DNA from: Chlorops oryzae
Taxonomy: Eukaryota > Arthropoda > Insecta > Diptera > Chloropidae
Assembly (NCBI GenBank): GCA_020466095.1
Contig: CM035806.1
Coordinates: forward strand, 130,247,156 to 130,311,155
Length of the DNA stretch: 64,000 nucleotides
Direction of reading: 5' to 3'
Translations under genes and position numbers: made by a program
Shown here: positions 32,284-44,588 of the stretch, one piece after another
Layout of the letters: every line of letters begins with the position of its first letter
Position numbering within the stretch: position 1 is the first letter of the stretch
The notes under the pieces: model-generated
Database searches by the model: none
What the model was told of the DNA's origin: nothing
The model's input: the letters and a program-made list of their open reading frames with translations, nothing else

Positions 32284-32663
32284 ACTAAAGAAATATAATT
32301 TTTTAGGTGTAAATAAGTAGTAAAAATGGTAAGCCATTTAATTGTAAAAAAAATTTGGTCTTGCTTGGAATTGAAATTTTTGATATGCTTAATTTTATTT
32401 ATCCGAGGTAAGAATTAATTATCGTGGGTAAATTTCGACCTCAGATTACTTCTGAGCACGAGGCTATAATACGTCTTTCAACTTCTTATATGTTTATAGA
32501 AATTTCACCCTTTTCAAATGTCGGTTCTGAGCGAACCAAGAATCATACAATACAAGATTATGCCTTGCGCATTTTTCGAATTTTGCCTTGTTTAAAGAAT
32601 TTTAGGGAATTTTTTGTAGTTTGTAGGGAATTTTTATTTTTGCTTTTGGCAACATTGCAAAAC
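32284..32663. other. flank of T and upstream part of second Harbinger copy
   Basis: The first 230 bases duplicate 27046-27290. After ATAGAAATTTCAC (about 32508) the two copies diverge. No terminal repeat of the following Harbinger copy could be placed. Confidence 0.45.
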
Positions 32664-33886
32664 ATGAGCAACACAAATTGCAATTATTTTGTGAAGTTAA
32701 AAGAAATGGATAATTCAAGCGACAAAGATCAAGATTTCATTGCAAAGCTGTCGGCTTTGATTTTAAGTGCCGAAGATAAAAGATTCCAGCTTTTTAAATT
32801 GCGGAAACTTCAAAACATACGAAGAAGAAATGTTTTGATGTTATTGCAAACTTCTCTCAAATCCAAAAGAAAGAGGAATGTGTGGATGAAGGTAAGAAAG
32901 TCCATCTGCACTTTTTACTTTATTAATAAAACGTTGTTTCCTAATAATAGCAAAAAAAACGGCAAGTTTTGGGAACTAAATGTGCCCAAAAATGATAAAA
33001 ATTTCTTCAAAGAGAGCTTCCGGATGAGCAAGGAATCAATTGAAATACTATGTACAAAAGTGAACGGTATTGCAAAAAAGGACAGCTTTTATAAGAATTG
33101 CATCTTTACAAAAACGAGTGGCGATTGCTCTGTACGCGCTAAAATTATCGGCAGAGTATGAAACGGTTGGCAGACTGTTTGGAGTATCTAAAACAATGGT
33201 GTATAAAATTTTGAAGGATTTCTGCACAGACGTGTGCAAGACCTTAGCACCTGAATATATACCAAGCCAGTTTCTAACGCCAGAAAAAGTGGAAGAATGC
33301 GTGAAGGGGTTTGAACGCATGGGATTTCCCCAATGTCTCGGAGCGATAGGTAAGAGATACAATCATTTTCGTTGTTCAATATACATTTAAGTAAATCTTT
33401 TGTGCAGATGGTTGCCACATTGAAGTGAGGCCTGCAGCAGAAGATGCAACAGATTACCATAACTATAAGGGTTGGTACTCCACCATTATTTTTGCTTTGG
33501 TTTCTTACAGGTAAAATGTGTGAATGAAATTTAAATATGTTATAATCATTGCCATCTTTTTCTGCAGATATCGCTTCATGTACGTGAACGTCGGGTCTCC
33601 GTGGCGTTGCAATGACTCCCAAATTTTTGAAAAGTCATTGTTAAAGAAGGCTCTATACGACAGCCCCATATTGAAGGAGAGATCAAAAGAAATAAGTGGG
33701 GTAAACGTTCCTGTGGTGGTGTTGGGCGATTCGGCTTTCCGTTTCTCCGATCTTGTGATGAAGCCATATCCCTTTGATGTCGCAGCAATTGAAAAGGAAA
33801 AAATGTTCAGCTACCATCTTTCAAAAGCTCGTCTGCCATTTCAGCAAGAACGTGGGAGTTTTTGCGGTTTCCCCGGAGTTGAGTGA
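32664..33886 (+). pseudogene. second Harbinger nuclease (HARBI1-type), truncated
   Basis: From ATG 32664 the frame reads a Lys/Arg-rich N-terminus, FWELNVPKNDKNFFKESFRM, a helix-turn-helix (VGRLFGVSKTMVYKILKDF) and LGAIDGCHIEV, the last formed across an intron at 33350-33407. It continues through YRFMYVNVGSPWRCNDS after a second intron (33511-33567) to VVLGDSAFRFSDLVMKPYP. The first two catalytic Asp are present. The frame shifts near 33085, and after LSKAR (about 33830) the sequence departs from the family, so the region with the catalytic Glu is missing. It is distinct from the copy at 28346. Confidence 0.75.
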
Positions 33887-35080
33887 TCCTCTCTTCCCAC
33901 ATCTCTAAAAGCAAACATTGCGAAAATTGGTTCCATTCCGTTCTCTCTTTTGTCTAACGAAATAAAGAAAACTCATGCATTAGTTCAGTTATTTCAATTA
34001 TTTCAACCATATATTTACCTCTTTTTCGCATTTTGACAGTCGCTATAGTTATCTGGAAAAATATTTTGCAAATAATTAGAAAAATATTCAACGCAAAGTA
34101 TTTCGTCCTTACCTTCCATTTTCGTATTTTGTTTTGATTTTCTTTTGACAGTTAGATATGCATGAAATAACGATACGATAAATTGATTTTTTTTCCTATC
34201 GATGAAAGTGTTTATGAGGTGTTTAAGAGATAAACACTCCGTTTTCGCGTTAAACTTTTGTATGGCAAAACACGAGTTAAACACCGCGTTTAGGACCCTA
34301 AACGCTTAAACGCGAGTTAAACACCATATGGAAACGCGGTATAAGTCTCCAAAAAAATTTTTGATTGAAGTGGACACCGAACTTTAAACGTGTATTTGCC
34401 TCGAAAACTTCGAAAAATCGTAAATGAGGAAGGCTTAGAAATTAATGAACGAAATTTTGTATGAAAAATTTTACACTTTTACGATTTTTCAATCTTTTCA
34501 CTTTTAAGGGAATATCCTAATTATTTTTAGGAGACTAGCGTAAAAACTAAGAAGGCAGAAATGCCCAACCTGTCGCAGAGTGGTTCCGCTTCAAACATTA
34601 TTTGGAAAAAAGTAGAAGGAGTAGTCCAATAATAATAGAAGTTGACATACTCTTTTCTAAATCCAATTAAAAAATAAACAAAAAATGGTCCGAATTGGTC
34701 GGACCCTAGGGATACCTCCCATAGACCCATAGTTATAGCTTTGCATGGGAGCTGCCAATAAAAGTCAACCGATTTAATCCAAACTCAGTCAAAATTTTGG
34801 ATATGATGAAATATGGAGGGGTGCCAATAATTTCTGAAATCGGTCAGACCCTAGGGGTAGTTCGCTTGGGCCGATGTAAAGTACGGAAGAAATTTTTTAT
34901 CTATAGCTCGGCATCTCAACATGCAATTTTTCATGGCATGCCATCTGTCAAAGTATAGAGATTGCCAATGGAGACCGCAAGATGCCAATTTATGTCTTGC
35001 AATATTGCTTGCCATGAAGTTGGCAATGAGCGCCATTTTGCTTTTTTTTAAAGCTGAAAATCATTATACGGAAAATATCA
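33887..35080. other. no gene; repeat-rich spacer
   Basis: A block near 34205-34340 repeats GTTTAACGCG/GAGTTAAACACC words in both orientations. Two related segments with GGTCGGACCCTAGGGATACC (near 34698) and GGTCAGACCCTAGGGGTAG (near 34841) suggest a decayed element. No coding frame is supported. Confidence 0.4.
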
Positions 35081-35084
35081 AAGT

Positions 35085-35937
35085 GTGAAGAAGTAAAAAA
35101 ATTGGAGTGGCGTGCATCGGACATTATAAAGTTAATTAATTTATACATGCAGTTTGAGTGTTTGTGGGACTATAAAAGTGCAACATATAAACGCACTGAC
35201 TTTAAAAATAATGGATGGCAACAAATAGCCAAAGAAATGAAACGCGTGATTCAAGAAAAAAAATAAAAAAAAATTAAACATTTTCGCACGGCTTACGTTG
35301 CCGAAAAAAAAAATTGATGCAAGTAAAAATCCGGAGCTTCGGCGACCTCTATGTACGAGCCACATCTATTTTATTACCAGAAAATGAGCTTCCTCGATTC
35401 GGTTGTGGTTATGCGAAGGACCGCAAGCAATCTAAATGCGGTATGTTTAATTAAATGCATTTCCGATATTTTGTTTTTTAAAAATTCGTTCTTTACAGGA
35501 GAGTGTAGAGTTTGCATCCGAAGCAATTAGTTTGGATTTGACTTTACTTGAGGACTCTGAGTGGGTTTGCGGACAACTTTCAACGCCATTACCACCACCA
35601 TCGCCAATCCACAATAGATCAACACCGATAGCAGTAACACCATTACCGTCACCATCGCCAGTTTCGTCCTTGGCCTCATCATCGTCGTCAGATTTCAAGC
35701 AAACAAAATAGGAAATCTCGCAGAGATGCAAAATTTAACAGCGCAGTGGATGCCATAATTGCCTCTGCAACGGCCAATGAACCGGAAGATGTATTCACAT
35801 CATTTGCAAAAACCATTTCGTTGCAGTTACGGGAGTTGCCATTGTTCTTGCAGAATTGGAAGGAACTCAACTTCCTGTTGCCCAGCCGCAAGACATTTTA
35901 CAAACTGCATTATATGATGCCAATATATTTTAATTCG
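35085..35937 (+). pseudogene. MADF/BESS-like protein of a third Harbinger copy
   Basis: Exon 1 (about 35085-35442) has LEWRASDIIKLINLYMQFECLW and NNGWQQIAKEMKRV, the MADF pattern, with an early stop near 35263. A GT donor (AATGCG|GTATGT) joins exon 2 near 35500, which carries a Pro/Ser/Thr-rich linker (PLPPPSPIHNRSTPIAVTPL) and a C-terminal BESS-like helix (DVFTSFAKTISLQLRELPLF). A frameshift lies near 35705. Convergent with the nuclease remnant at 36117-36840, as in the copy at 28346. Confidence 0.6.
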
Positions 35938-36116
35938 TAAATTCTTTGTTTTTAAACTAAGAATGGATAGCTCTTACTTTTTTTATTTATTTTTTGTAGA
36001 CTAAGAATGAAGTACCATTTATCTTTTTTGGACTAAGAATGACTTCCAACCTGCTCTGATTTTTTTTACAAATAATAAACAAATAATGATTACTTTTTAA
36101 AAATTTTAAATTTTAT

Positions 36117-36840
36117 TTATTTAAGTAGGTACAGCAGTTTGTTTTTTATTTTATCCCATTGAAATGGAACGTCTCCCTCAGTGACGCAGTATTTTCGCGT
36201 ATTTTCTCTCATCTGAACGGCGTACCTGTATGATCCAAGCTCTTGCACTGAAAGTGATAAAATCGTTTCTGGAAAGCTGTGCGCAAATGCTTCCTGTGAA
36301 GGCATTTGTGGCTCTACAAGTGGGCGTGTAAAATAGTTGTGGAACACGCAGCAGGCTTTCACAAGTGTATCACATGTTGTAAGTGATAAACAAGTCTTCC
36401 AAACGCCATCTCTACGCTCTGCTAAGCCGGTTAAGTAAATGCCTCTTGAGCCACGCTGAGATTTGAATTTCTGTTGAAAACTTTCATCAGATTACGATTT
36501 AGGCCGAATATGTCATCCCCGATAAAGAAGTAAGGAGTTTTTATATTTTCCCTGGTAAAGGTTCGTCCGCTGGCCTCATAAAGGCTGCTATTTTTATAGA
36601 CAACGACGTCAGATGTTCGTCCGTTGCCACCCACATCGATGTAGATAAAGCAGCTGTGTGCATCAACAACGCCAAGTAAAACAATGCTGAAGAACCCCTT
36701 ATACATAGTTATAAAAATCTGATCCAGAGTGAGGTGGCGATTTGATTCTAATATCTTTTCCATCAATTGCTTCTAGCGTATGAGGAAATTGCCAAATTTT
36801 TTTTAAATCACTTGAAATGCCCAGCCATCCACTTTTACTA
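36117..36840 (-). pseudogene. third Harbinger nuclease, decayed
   Basis: On the minus strand the blocks KGFFSIVLLGVVDAHSCFIY, IDVGGNGRTSDVVVYKNSS and FFIGDDIFGLNRNLMKVF match the HARBI1 core. A second frame (36362-36117) gives KACCVFHNYF and a basic C-terminus. The part between 36363 and 36430 is out of frame, and the region with the catalytic Glu is missing or very short. The N-terminal part lies upstream near 36740-36840 in another frame and is weakly preserved. Confidence 0.7.
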
Positions 36841-37458
36841 GTTGGAGTATGTCAAATAAAAATATATCATTAAATTATTAAATTTAACACGACCTCTTTG
36901 CTGTTACCTTCAGATATTGGTCTTTCAACATTTCAATTATTGCTTCCTGTTGGCAACCCTGTCAATCCTATGCCATGTTCATATTTGTCATCATCAGCAG
37001 CTGTCATCTTCATTTGAGTGTTCGCCCGAGTTCAGTTGAGTTTTGAACGCCAGCGAGAACAGACAAACACCAAAATTGAAACGCAACACAGTACAGCGAA
37101 CAACACGTCAAATTTCAAAGTTTGTTTTCAGATAATTAAGTCGCATTTTGTCATTTTCAAATTTAAAAAATATATTACAACTCAAAACATTAGTAAACGT
37201 TCATAACTTTAAAAATAACTGTTGTCGAATCTTTATTTTCGCCAAAAACCACATTGTTTAACGTGCTGTATTTCATAATTGATTGAAATTCTGAAATTTA
37301 ATTAAACGCCGCCGGATTTCAAAACGAATTGAAATTTGAAAAAATTTACTTGCCGCCGCTGAATTTCGGAATTCTTTTCTGTGGAAATACAAGTTTTCAT
37401 CTTGTCGAGAGAAATTAAATTCTGTTAAACGCCGTGAACACAATTATTCGCTGACATA

Positions 37459-38820
37459 GTGCCGAAAACACGAAGCCAGAAGAAGGAAAAGCGCGATAGC
37501 ATCGTGACTGATGGGAATCAGAGGAGTGATTCCACTGAGGACGTCAATGACATTGAGGTCCATGCGCTGGATACAAGTGGATTCCAAACGCCGCCGGAAC
37601 CATCTCAAATCGCTACTCAGATGGCTGCAATATGGAGATCATTCGAAGAGATGAGAGCTGAAACTCAAAGAAATTATGAAGCTATGCGACGGGACAACAT
37701 CAAAGAATTACAAGGTATGCATGAGAATAATAAGTTGGCATTGACGGAGCTACGCACACAAATGGAACGAATGATGCAAACACGACCCTGTCAGTCGATT
37801 CCCGCCTGGCGCCGAAAATAATGAGCCTGTCAAAACGAATTCGCCCAATGATTCTAATATCGGCGATAAAAATATAAAAAAAAAAATTATCGAATGTTAA
37901 TGGTCATTCGATTGCTATCGATAAAACTTCAACATGCCAAGAATCAGCTGGGCTTAATTTTGGTAATGTAAATAAAAATCAGCCTACTGGATTGATGCAA
38001 TTGGAAGAAAGCAAAATAAAACTGTATCCGCCTCCATCATTTAGTGGTAAGCCTGAAGATTGGCCAGCATTTAACGCCAATTTTACTGATTCAACAGATG
38101 AATTTAATTACAATGATCGGCAGAATATCTTGCGTTTGCAAAAGGCATAGCGGGAGCTGCCCGTTAATGTGTTTCGTCGCTGCTAATATTCCCACAAGAT
38201 GTGCCAGCAGCGATGGCGGAATTGGAATTCAACTATGGACGACCGGAGTTATTAATAAGGTCGCAGTTGGAAAGTATTCAACAAATTCCAACAATTTCTG
38301 AGCATCGATTGGATGGAATTTTGCACTTGTCGATTCGTGCACGTAATATGGTTGCGTTGTTGAGGTCTACTAAAGCGGAACATCATATAAACAATTCAAC
38401 CGTGTTAGAGCAACTGGTCAGTAAGCTGCCCGCCTCCAAGCAGTTTGAATGGGCAAACAATGTACTTTCACTTGATGGTCACCCGAATCTGGAAGACTTT
38501 ACCAACTGGGTGAGCTTTACTGCAAAAATAGTAAGTTTACTGCCTTCAACGTTTGTTGCCAAAAGTGAGTCTAGGCCGCGCTCACAATCGAATCAACCTG
38601 TGCAACAAAACAGAGTTTTGCATGCCGCTGAGGCCGGCAGTGAGCAGCCAAAATTAAATTGTGTCTTTTGCAATCAGAATCATCGCACGGCTGATTGTAG
38701 GCCGCTAAAGACAATGGAATGCGATAAAATATGGGAAGTCGCGAAATCCCATAGCCTATGTTTCGGATGCTTGAAAAAAGGGCATAGCCTTTTAAATTGC
38801 AAGTATAAAAAAAATGTGCA
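37459..38820 (+). pseudogene. BEL/Pao gag of the second element
   Basis: The first frame (37459-37821) is a coiled-coil-like N-terminus (MAAIWRSFEEMRAETQRNY...). It begins at GTG, and the usual ATG seems lost. A middle part around 38010-38150 has KLYPPPSFSGKPEDWPAF, the DUF1759 entry. The third frame (38201 onward) has the capsid core (LEQLVSKLPASKQFEW) and knuckles CVFCNQNHRTADC and CFGCLKKGHSLLNC. Stops and shifts near 37820, 38150 and 38820 break the gene. Confidence 0.75.
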
Positions 38821-40251
38821 ACAAATGGATGTAAAAATTTGCATCATCCTGCTCTACATAAGCCGACTGTCAGAAATAATGAACTTACCAGTGCCAAGGA
38901 TGCTACCAAACACGTTTTTAGTTTCCAAAATGACCAATCAAGGGAACTCTTTAAGATTGTTGCAGTTACACTGTCTGGACCGAAAGGCAGCATACTGGCA
39001 TATGCAATGTTGGATGATGGTTCGTCCGTTTCTTTGATGGAAGCTGACGTAGCCATTCATTTGAGCCGTAAGGGGCAAGACGCACCCCTAACTTTACAAT
39101 GACACAACCAAAAACCACCAGTGAGCCTTCGAAAAGAGTTTCTGTTCACATTAAAGGTCAGCAATGTGATGCTGAAAAATGTGTTATTAAAGACGTCCCT
39201 ACTGTACGTAACTTGGACTTACCAAGTCAATCATTTTGCCGAGAAAACTATTAAAATTTGCGCGCGTTGCCTATAATGAATTATACGAACGCTAAGCCTA
39301 ACATTTTGATTGGTCTTGACAATTGTATGGGCGTCGCAAAGGATATGGTTTAATCCGGTCCTGATGAGCCTCTAGCTGCCATGACAAAGCTTGGTTGGGC
39401 AGCATATGGGCCAACTGACCCCAATTCTGACATAACGCCGAGAGTACTTCACGTTCGAGAAGCACATAATCTCGATAAACTGCACAAATAAGTAGAGGAT
39501 TACTTTTCTATTGAGAGCTTTGGCGTTCGAAGTTCAGATATCGTGCTTGAGTCAAAAGACAACAAGCGAGCCCGCCAGATTTTAAAGGCGACCACAAAAC
39601 TCTCTGGCGAACGGAATGAATCTGAACTTTTGTGGCGCGAAGAAAATGTTAACTTCCCTGACAGCTATGACATGGCAAAAAAACGCCTGCTGGGTGTTGA
39701 ACAAAAAATGTCACGCGATGAAAAGTATGCCAAAGCGTACAGTGACGAAATAGAAAAATATGTGACAAAAGGATACGCCCGCTTAATGGAGCTAAAAACA
39801 GCAAACCTGCACGGACCCAAGACCTGGTATTTGCCACATTTTGGAGTGATAAACCCAAACAAACCGAACAAGTTACGATTCGTGTTTAATGCTGCTGCGG
39901 TTTCTTAAAAAACATTACAAAATTCGAAATTGTTGAAGGGTCCGGAGCATGCTCAATCGCTAATTGATATTTTGTACAAATTTCGAATTGGAAAAATCGC
40001 TGTGGCCGGTGATATTCAAGAAATGTTCTGCCAAGTGCGCATCAATGAAAGCGACCAAGATGCGTAACGATTTCTGTGGCGTGGTGGCGACGCGAGTGGT
40101 CCGATTCGTGTATACATCATGCAGTCAATGATATTCGGCGCTACGTGCTCACCGTGTTGTGCGGAATATGTAAAAAATGTTAACGCCGCTAAGCATATGA
40201 AGTTGATGCCCTCAGGAGCGGACGCTATCATCAACAAGTCATACGTAGATA
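38821..40251 (+). pseudogene. BEL/Pao protease and RT of the second element
   Basis: The protease motif AMLDDGSSVSLMEA (near 39000) is followed by a broken stretch to 39542. The RT frame (39543-39908) has KTWYLPHFGVINPNKPNKL and RFVFNAAA, and after a stop it continues with AGDIQEMFCQV (near 40005) and IFGATCSPCCAEY (near 40131). It ends at SYVD (40251), in the catalytic YVDD motif. Several in-frame stops. Confidence 0.8.
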
Positions 40252-41383
40252 GGGTTGCCAGACGTACTGTTTTTGGCAGTAAACGTACTGCCTTTTGAAG
40301 CCGTGTACTGCATTGTACTCCCAAAAAAAATAATCTCAAAATGTACTGCTTTCTCATTTTCGTACTTCTTTGTACTGCTTTTTAAAATCGATAGGGAATT
40401 AAAAATAGGGGAGAAATAGTTTCACTTCGCCTTGCCCGTTTTGCCAAACTCGAAAATTGCCAATGAAAAATTGCTGTGTGTAAATCGGTCCTAGGTTAAC
40501 TTTTGATTGATTAAAAATATCGATTTAGATTTCGATGTTTTGAGTTAAACATCGACTATATTCGGGCATCTCTAGCTTTTTCCAAATAAAGTGTCTTGCG
40601 GTTGGGAAAAACGCATACATAGTTGGAAGTGGAAATCTAAAACACCATTTTGAGCAAACTGTCGCCTGTTAAGAATGGGAATTTTATGAAGCTGCAATTC
40701 GGAGTTTAGTTTGAGACACACGTATGTAAAAAAAATTTTTTTAACCGTCAGTGAAACGCGGAAAACAATTCAAAAAATGAAAACTTAACCTAAAAGAAAC
40801 AAAATTTGGTCTCATCAATGTGAAAATTAATATAATATTAAAAAACTTATTTTCCATATTTTTTCTATTGGCGCGATAGGAATGGAGAGAAGGAAAAATA
40901 AATGTAAGGACCAATGGTTGGCCCAATTTGACTGGGTTCGGAGAACTAGCAACGAAACCGAAGCAAGGTATGTGATTTAGACTTTTCGTGTGCGTTTTAA
41001 TATAACTGGCCGGGCTTCTAACCGGCCCTTACCAGGGCTTGGGTTTTATTAAACGAGTTACCTGCGCATGCAGTCCCGACTGAGCATAGTCGATTTCCAC
41101 TCGTCGACGAATATCCTAGAAATGTGTAGTAATTTTATAATAAGCATTATAAATGTTTCGGAGATAAATTTCTTAGTAATATCGAACTTGTTTTTTTGTT
41201 TTTTGTTTGTTTTGTTTGTTTTAGATGTGTTGTGTGCACTTGCAATTTCACAGTTGGATATGGCGGCATAACAGCTATATACAGGCATTTAAAAAGTGCC
41301 AAGCATATAAGCAACATGGAAACATTCCATCGCCAAAAATTGGTGTCAACATTTCTAAAAAAATAAAGTTCCAACAAAAAGTA
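40252..41383. other. unassigned sequence starting with a possible transposon end
   Basis: AGGGTTGCCAGACGTACTG directly follows the truncated RT and resembles terminal repeats of several DNA transposon groups. It is followed by repeated GTACTGCTTT/GTACTGCATTG words (40267-40385). No matching right end was found. The rest is AT-rich with no gene. Confidence 0.35.
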
Positions 41384-42020
41384 CAGTACTTCCCGCTTAA
41401 TTGACACACCAAAATTGCTCGACTTTTTATGCAACTAAGCGGGGATATCAAATAATCGAGTATTCGGATAATTGCAATATAATTTCAAATAAGCGAATAT
41501 ATGGTTAAATGACCGTATATTGCATTTAATAGAATTTAAGTACAACTTAAAATGTACATATTTGTTTACATATTTATATATTTTTCTTTGTAGGAATTAT
41601 CTAACAGTCTTCCCGAGAGAAGAAGTGTGTAATCTTAGACTGGACCCGATTTTTATCAATTGTTTTCAAGACGTCTGTTTCCATTTTTTCAAATTCAATA
41701 GAATATATGTCGACAGGTAGGAAAAAGTCTCTTAAAACATTAATTGCCTTGACTGCTTCGTTTGCATCTGGGACTTATTGCACTCAATCGTAATTAGATA
41801 TCGAAATTTTTCATAGTTGCCAGATAAGCGAGTTTTTTTCCGTACTCTTATAATTGGTAGTTTTTAAAAACCGTGGCAATTAAGAGAGTTTGGCAAATAA
41901 GCGTGTGATAAATAAACGGGGAAATTAATGTTACGTTATATGGGGAAAACTCATTGCAAAAATTTTATTGCAATTATAAGGGTTTTGAAATTAAGCGAGT
42001 TGCAATTAAGCGGGAAGTCT
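41384..42020. mobile_element. pogo/Tigger-type MITE
   Basis: Inverted termini CAGTACTTCCCGCTTAATTG (41384-41403) and CAATTAAGCGGGAAGTCT (42003-42020) enclose about 640 bp. TA precedes the left end (41382-41383), and TA follows near the right end. The CAGTA...CTTAATTGC terminus resembles pogo/Tigger families. Internal text repeats AAGCGAGTT and AATAAGCG words, and no transposase is present. Confidence 0.7.
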
Positions 42021-42258
42021 ATATCACGAAATCCACTGTTACAGCGTGCGAATTACGTTGTTTAACTCTTAAGAGTGGAGTTTTAAATAATATTTTATTT
42101 AAACGAAAATTTAGAAAATAAAACAAGTTACGAACTTAGGTTCACAAGGTGTTTATTGAATTAAATGTGTCTTAAGACTAACTTTTTAGGTTCTTAGTCG
42201 CTGCTTAAATAATAATGTAGGTAGTTTTAAATCTGAAGAATCTTAACATATTTGTCCT

Positions 42259-42412
42259 TGAGAAGTGTAGTTTAAATTTCAGTTTAATAGTTTTATTACG
42301 GTATCTTATTTTGAGAAGGGTAATTTAAATTTCAGTTTTAAAGTTTTTATTACGGTATCTTATTTTGAGAAGGGTAGTTTAAATTTCAGTTTTAAAGTTT
42401 TATTGCGGTACC
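42259..42412 (+). repeat. three tandem copies of a 54-bp unit
   Basis: TTTAAATTTCAGTTT recurs at 42271, 42324 and 42378, each followed by TTATTACGGTATCTTATTTTGAGAA-like sequence. Period 53-54 bp. It lies upstream of the PHD-finger exons. Confidence 0.85.
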
Positions 42413-42843
42413 TCAATTTGGATTTTCCAGTTTTGTAGTATTTTAATGAGGTTACCTAGATTTCTATTTTATTGCGGCACAAATAGCTAGACGCTTTAGT
42501 TATGTCTGCGTAATTATATCTATTTATGTCGTAGGGACGTAACTTGCGTGCTAAGAAAAAAAATTTTCCGAAAATTGATTTGCAACTATTATTAATTAAT
42601 TTTACCCTCTTCTTAAAACGTGTAAAGAGTTTTTTAATCCATTTGTAAATTTCGACGATAATAAGCAACATGTCCGTTACGCACGCGTTACAAAATTTTT
42701 CCTTTAGAAATTTTATGTCAGCTTCTATTTGAAATTTCTGCGAATTGAGATTATCCTAGATTTTTGACCTATGCGGTTGACTTTTTCGTGGATTTCGTGA
42801 TATTATATATTTGTTATTTTTTAAGTATATTTTTTTTGAATAG

Positions 42844-43629
42844 ATCAAAGCGTGAAACATAAAAAAAGCTGGAACCTCGCTTTGAAAACAAAAGAACATG
42901 GAAGTATAGACATACAGGCCATGGATGGCACTAGGGAGCTAATTGATAGCTCCACAGCCACATTGAAAAATTTTGTGTTGTCTTTGCACACCAAAATTTC
43001 TTGCGATTTAGAAACAGAAACACCCAGCGCAAATTTAAAGGAGCGTGTACTGCTCCAAGATTACGCATTAATTCAATACGAAATTTTATTAAAGGCGAAA
43101 GAAATTGTGAAAGAAGTGAAGCAGGTTCGAAATCTATACGAGCATTGTTACTGTTATTGTAATGAGGTAAGATTCGAAACACGTATGCAAACATGTACGG
43201 CGTGATGAAAAGAATGCCCGTGTGTACATATGAATATTAGCATACATGTACGTAGGTTTTGCAAATGGCTTGATATTTTGAACAAAACGAATGATGTTTG
43301 TGTAAATGTACGTCAATGTGTACGCATCGGATTTTTAATTAACATACTTGTATGCCATACATGTTTGCATCTAGTTCGTATCATGTAGGACCTATATGGT
43401 TCGTATCTTGCATTAGAACGAAGTTATTTATTTATATATTTATTGTTTTTTAATTTTTGTTTTAAAGCCAGGTCACGGGGAAATGGTACATTGCGATAAC
43501 GACATGTGCGACCTGGGGTGGTATCACTTCGATTGTGTTAACATCAAAGACGGAGATGGGGACTGGCTGTGTCCCGTCTGCTTTGCGAAGTTCGTCAAGG
43601 CAGAAAAATTTAAAGAACTAATACGTTAA
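42844..43629 (+). CDS. ING-type PHD-finger protein, last two exons
   Basis: Exon 42844-43166 follows an acceptor (TTTTGAATAG) and ends at GAG|GTAAGA. Exon 43468-43629 follows TTTTAAAG and ends in TAA. They join in phase 0 and give about 160 residues. The C-terminus is a complete C4HC3 PHD finger: CYC, HCDNDMC, WYHFDC and WLCPVC. It has the ING signature YCNE...GEMV...GWYHF, including Tyr, Met and Trp at positions that form the H3K4me3-binding cage in ING proteins. A coiled, charged helix (LKERVLLQDYALIQYEILLK) precedes it. No first exon or start Met is seen, so this is either the 3' end of a real gene or a copied fragment. Confidence 0.65.
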
Positions 43630-43680
43630 CGGGGTACCGGGTGCATTGTCACAGCTCTACATTCTTTTACGCGTGTATCG

Positions 43681-43736
43681 CAAATGAAGTTAAACTAATA
43701 ATATAATTAAATATAATATAATTATATATATATATT
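43681..43736. repeat. AT-rich microsatellite
   Basis: (TA)n and ATAATATAATTA tract bordering the foldback element. The same type of tract lies at 44513-44588. Confidence 0.8.
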
Positions 43737-44513
43737 AGGGCGGGTCGATTTATTTTTCGACAATTTCCCTATGATTTCCGTTTTCTATGGGTTATTTCAA
43801 GAAAATTTGCCCAAGGAACCATACCTCTATCGTTAAAATCGAGTCCCCTGATTTTTGATTGAAGATTTTATTCCCAAATTGACGTTTGTTTGAAATTTTA
43901 CCTACACGTTCACATCCATAACTCAAAAACTATCGATCAGATCTAGGCGCTAATCGCCACTAGGCGCGTTGGGAAAGGTGAGCTCATTCTGATCAATTTA
44001 CAACCAAAAATCTCCAACATTGGTCCAACGGTTCAAAAGTTACGGGCATTTTTGTCAAAATTTTGGACTATTTTTCCATCTTTTTCATGATTTCGTCCAA
44101 GAATAATTACTTTCATGGCCATATTTTAGGCTCAATCCACTATTTCATTAAATTTACAATTCAAAACGAAGAGTTTAAGCCCAAATTTATCGAATTCGGT
44201 TGATTATTTGATTTTTTTTTTTTTTTTTTTTTTTCTACAAAAAATTCAAATTAAGAGATATTAAAGTATTTATCAAACTATAATCAAAAAAAAAAACAAT
44301 TTTTGAGTTTATGGATGTGAACGTGTAGGTAAAATTTCAAACAAACGTCAATTTGGGAATAAAATCTTCAATCAAAAAATCAGGGGACTCGATTTTAACG
44401 ATAGAGGTATGGTTTCCTTGGGCAAATTTTCTTGAAATAACCCATAGAAAACGGAAAATCATAGGGAAATTGTCGAATTTTTTCACTTCCTACAAATCGA
44501 AACCGGGCTAATA
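43737..44513. mobile_element. foldback MITE with about 200-bp inverted arms
   Basis: The left arm (about 43750-43930) reads CGACAATTTCCCTATGATTT, GGGTTATTTCAAGAAAATTT and TACACGTTCACATCCATAA. The right arm (about 44300-44490) is its reverse complement with few differences. The ends read TTAGGGCGGGTCGATTT and AAATCGAAACCGGGCTAA. It lies in a TA tract, so the target duplication cannot be read. The unpaired centre has a T run at 44212-44233. No coding capacity. Confidence 0.85.
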
Positions 44514-44588
44514 TATATATATATATATATATAAATATGTATATTATATATAATTATATATATATAAATATGTATATATATATATATA

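Larger units (their letters stand above)
36948..40251 (+). mobile_element. second BEL/Pao-like element, decayed and truncated
   Basis: A TG start at TGTTGGCAACCCTG (36948) may be the LTR, but its end was not located. Gag and pol remnants follow to 40251, where an RT is cut at YVD. No 3' LTR is seen in the window. Confidence 0.6.

Noticed and set aside
32424..32663. N-terminal extension of the second Harbinger nuclease upstream of ATG 32664
   Set aside because: The first 240 bases of the frame duplicate flank DNA also seen at 27190-27290 and give no domain.
36940..36965. TTGGCAACCCTG as the right end of a hAT element
   Set aside because: It could match the CAGGGTTGCCA-type word at 40254, but the order and flanks do not give an 8-bp duplication. 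LTR start preferred with low confidence.
41068..41720. Short frames around the pogo-like MITE as genes
   Set aside because: AT-rich, low-complexity hydrophobic or Lys-rich translations without domains.
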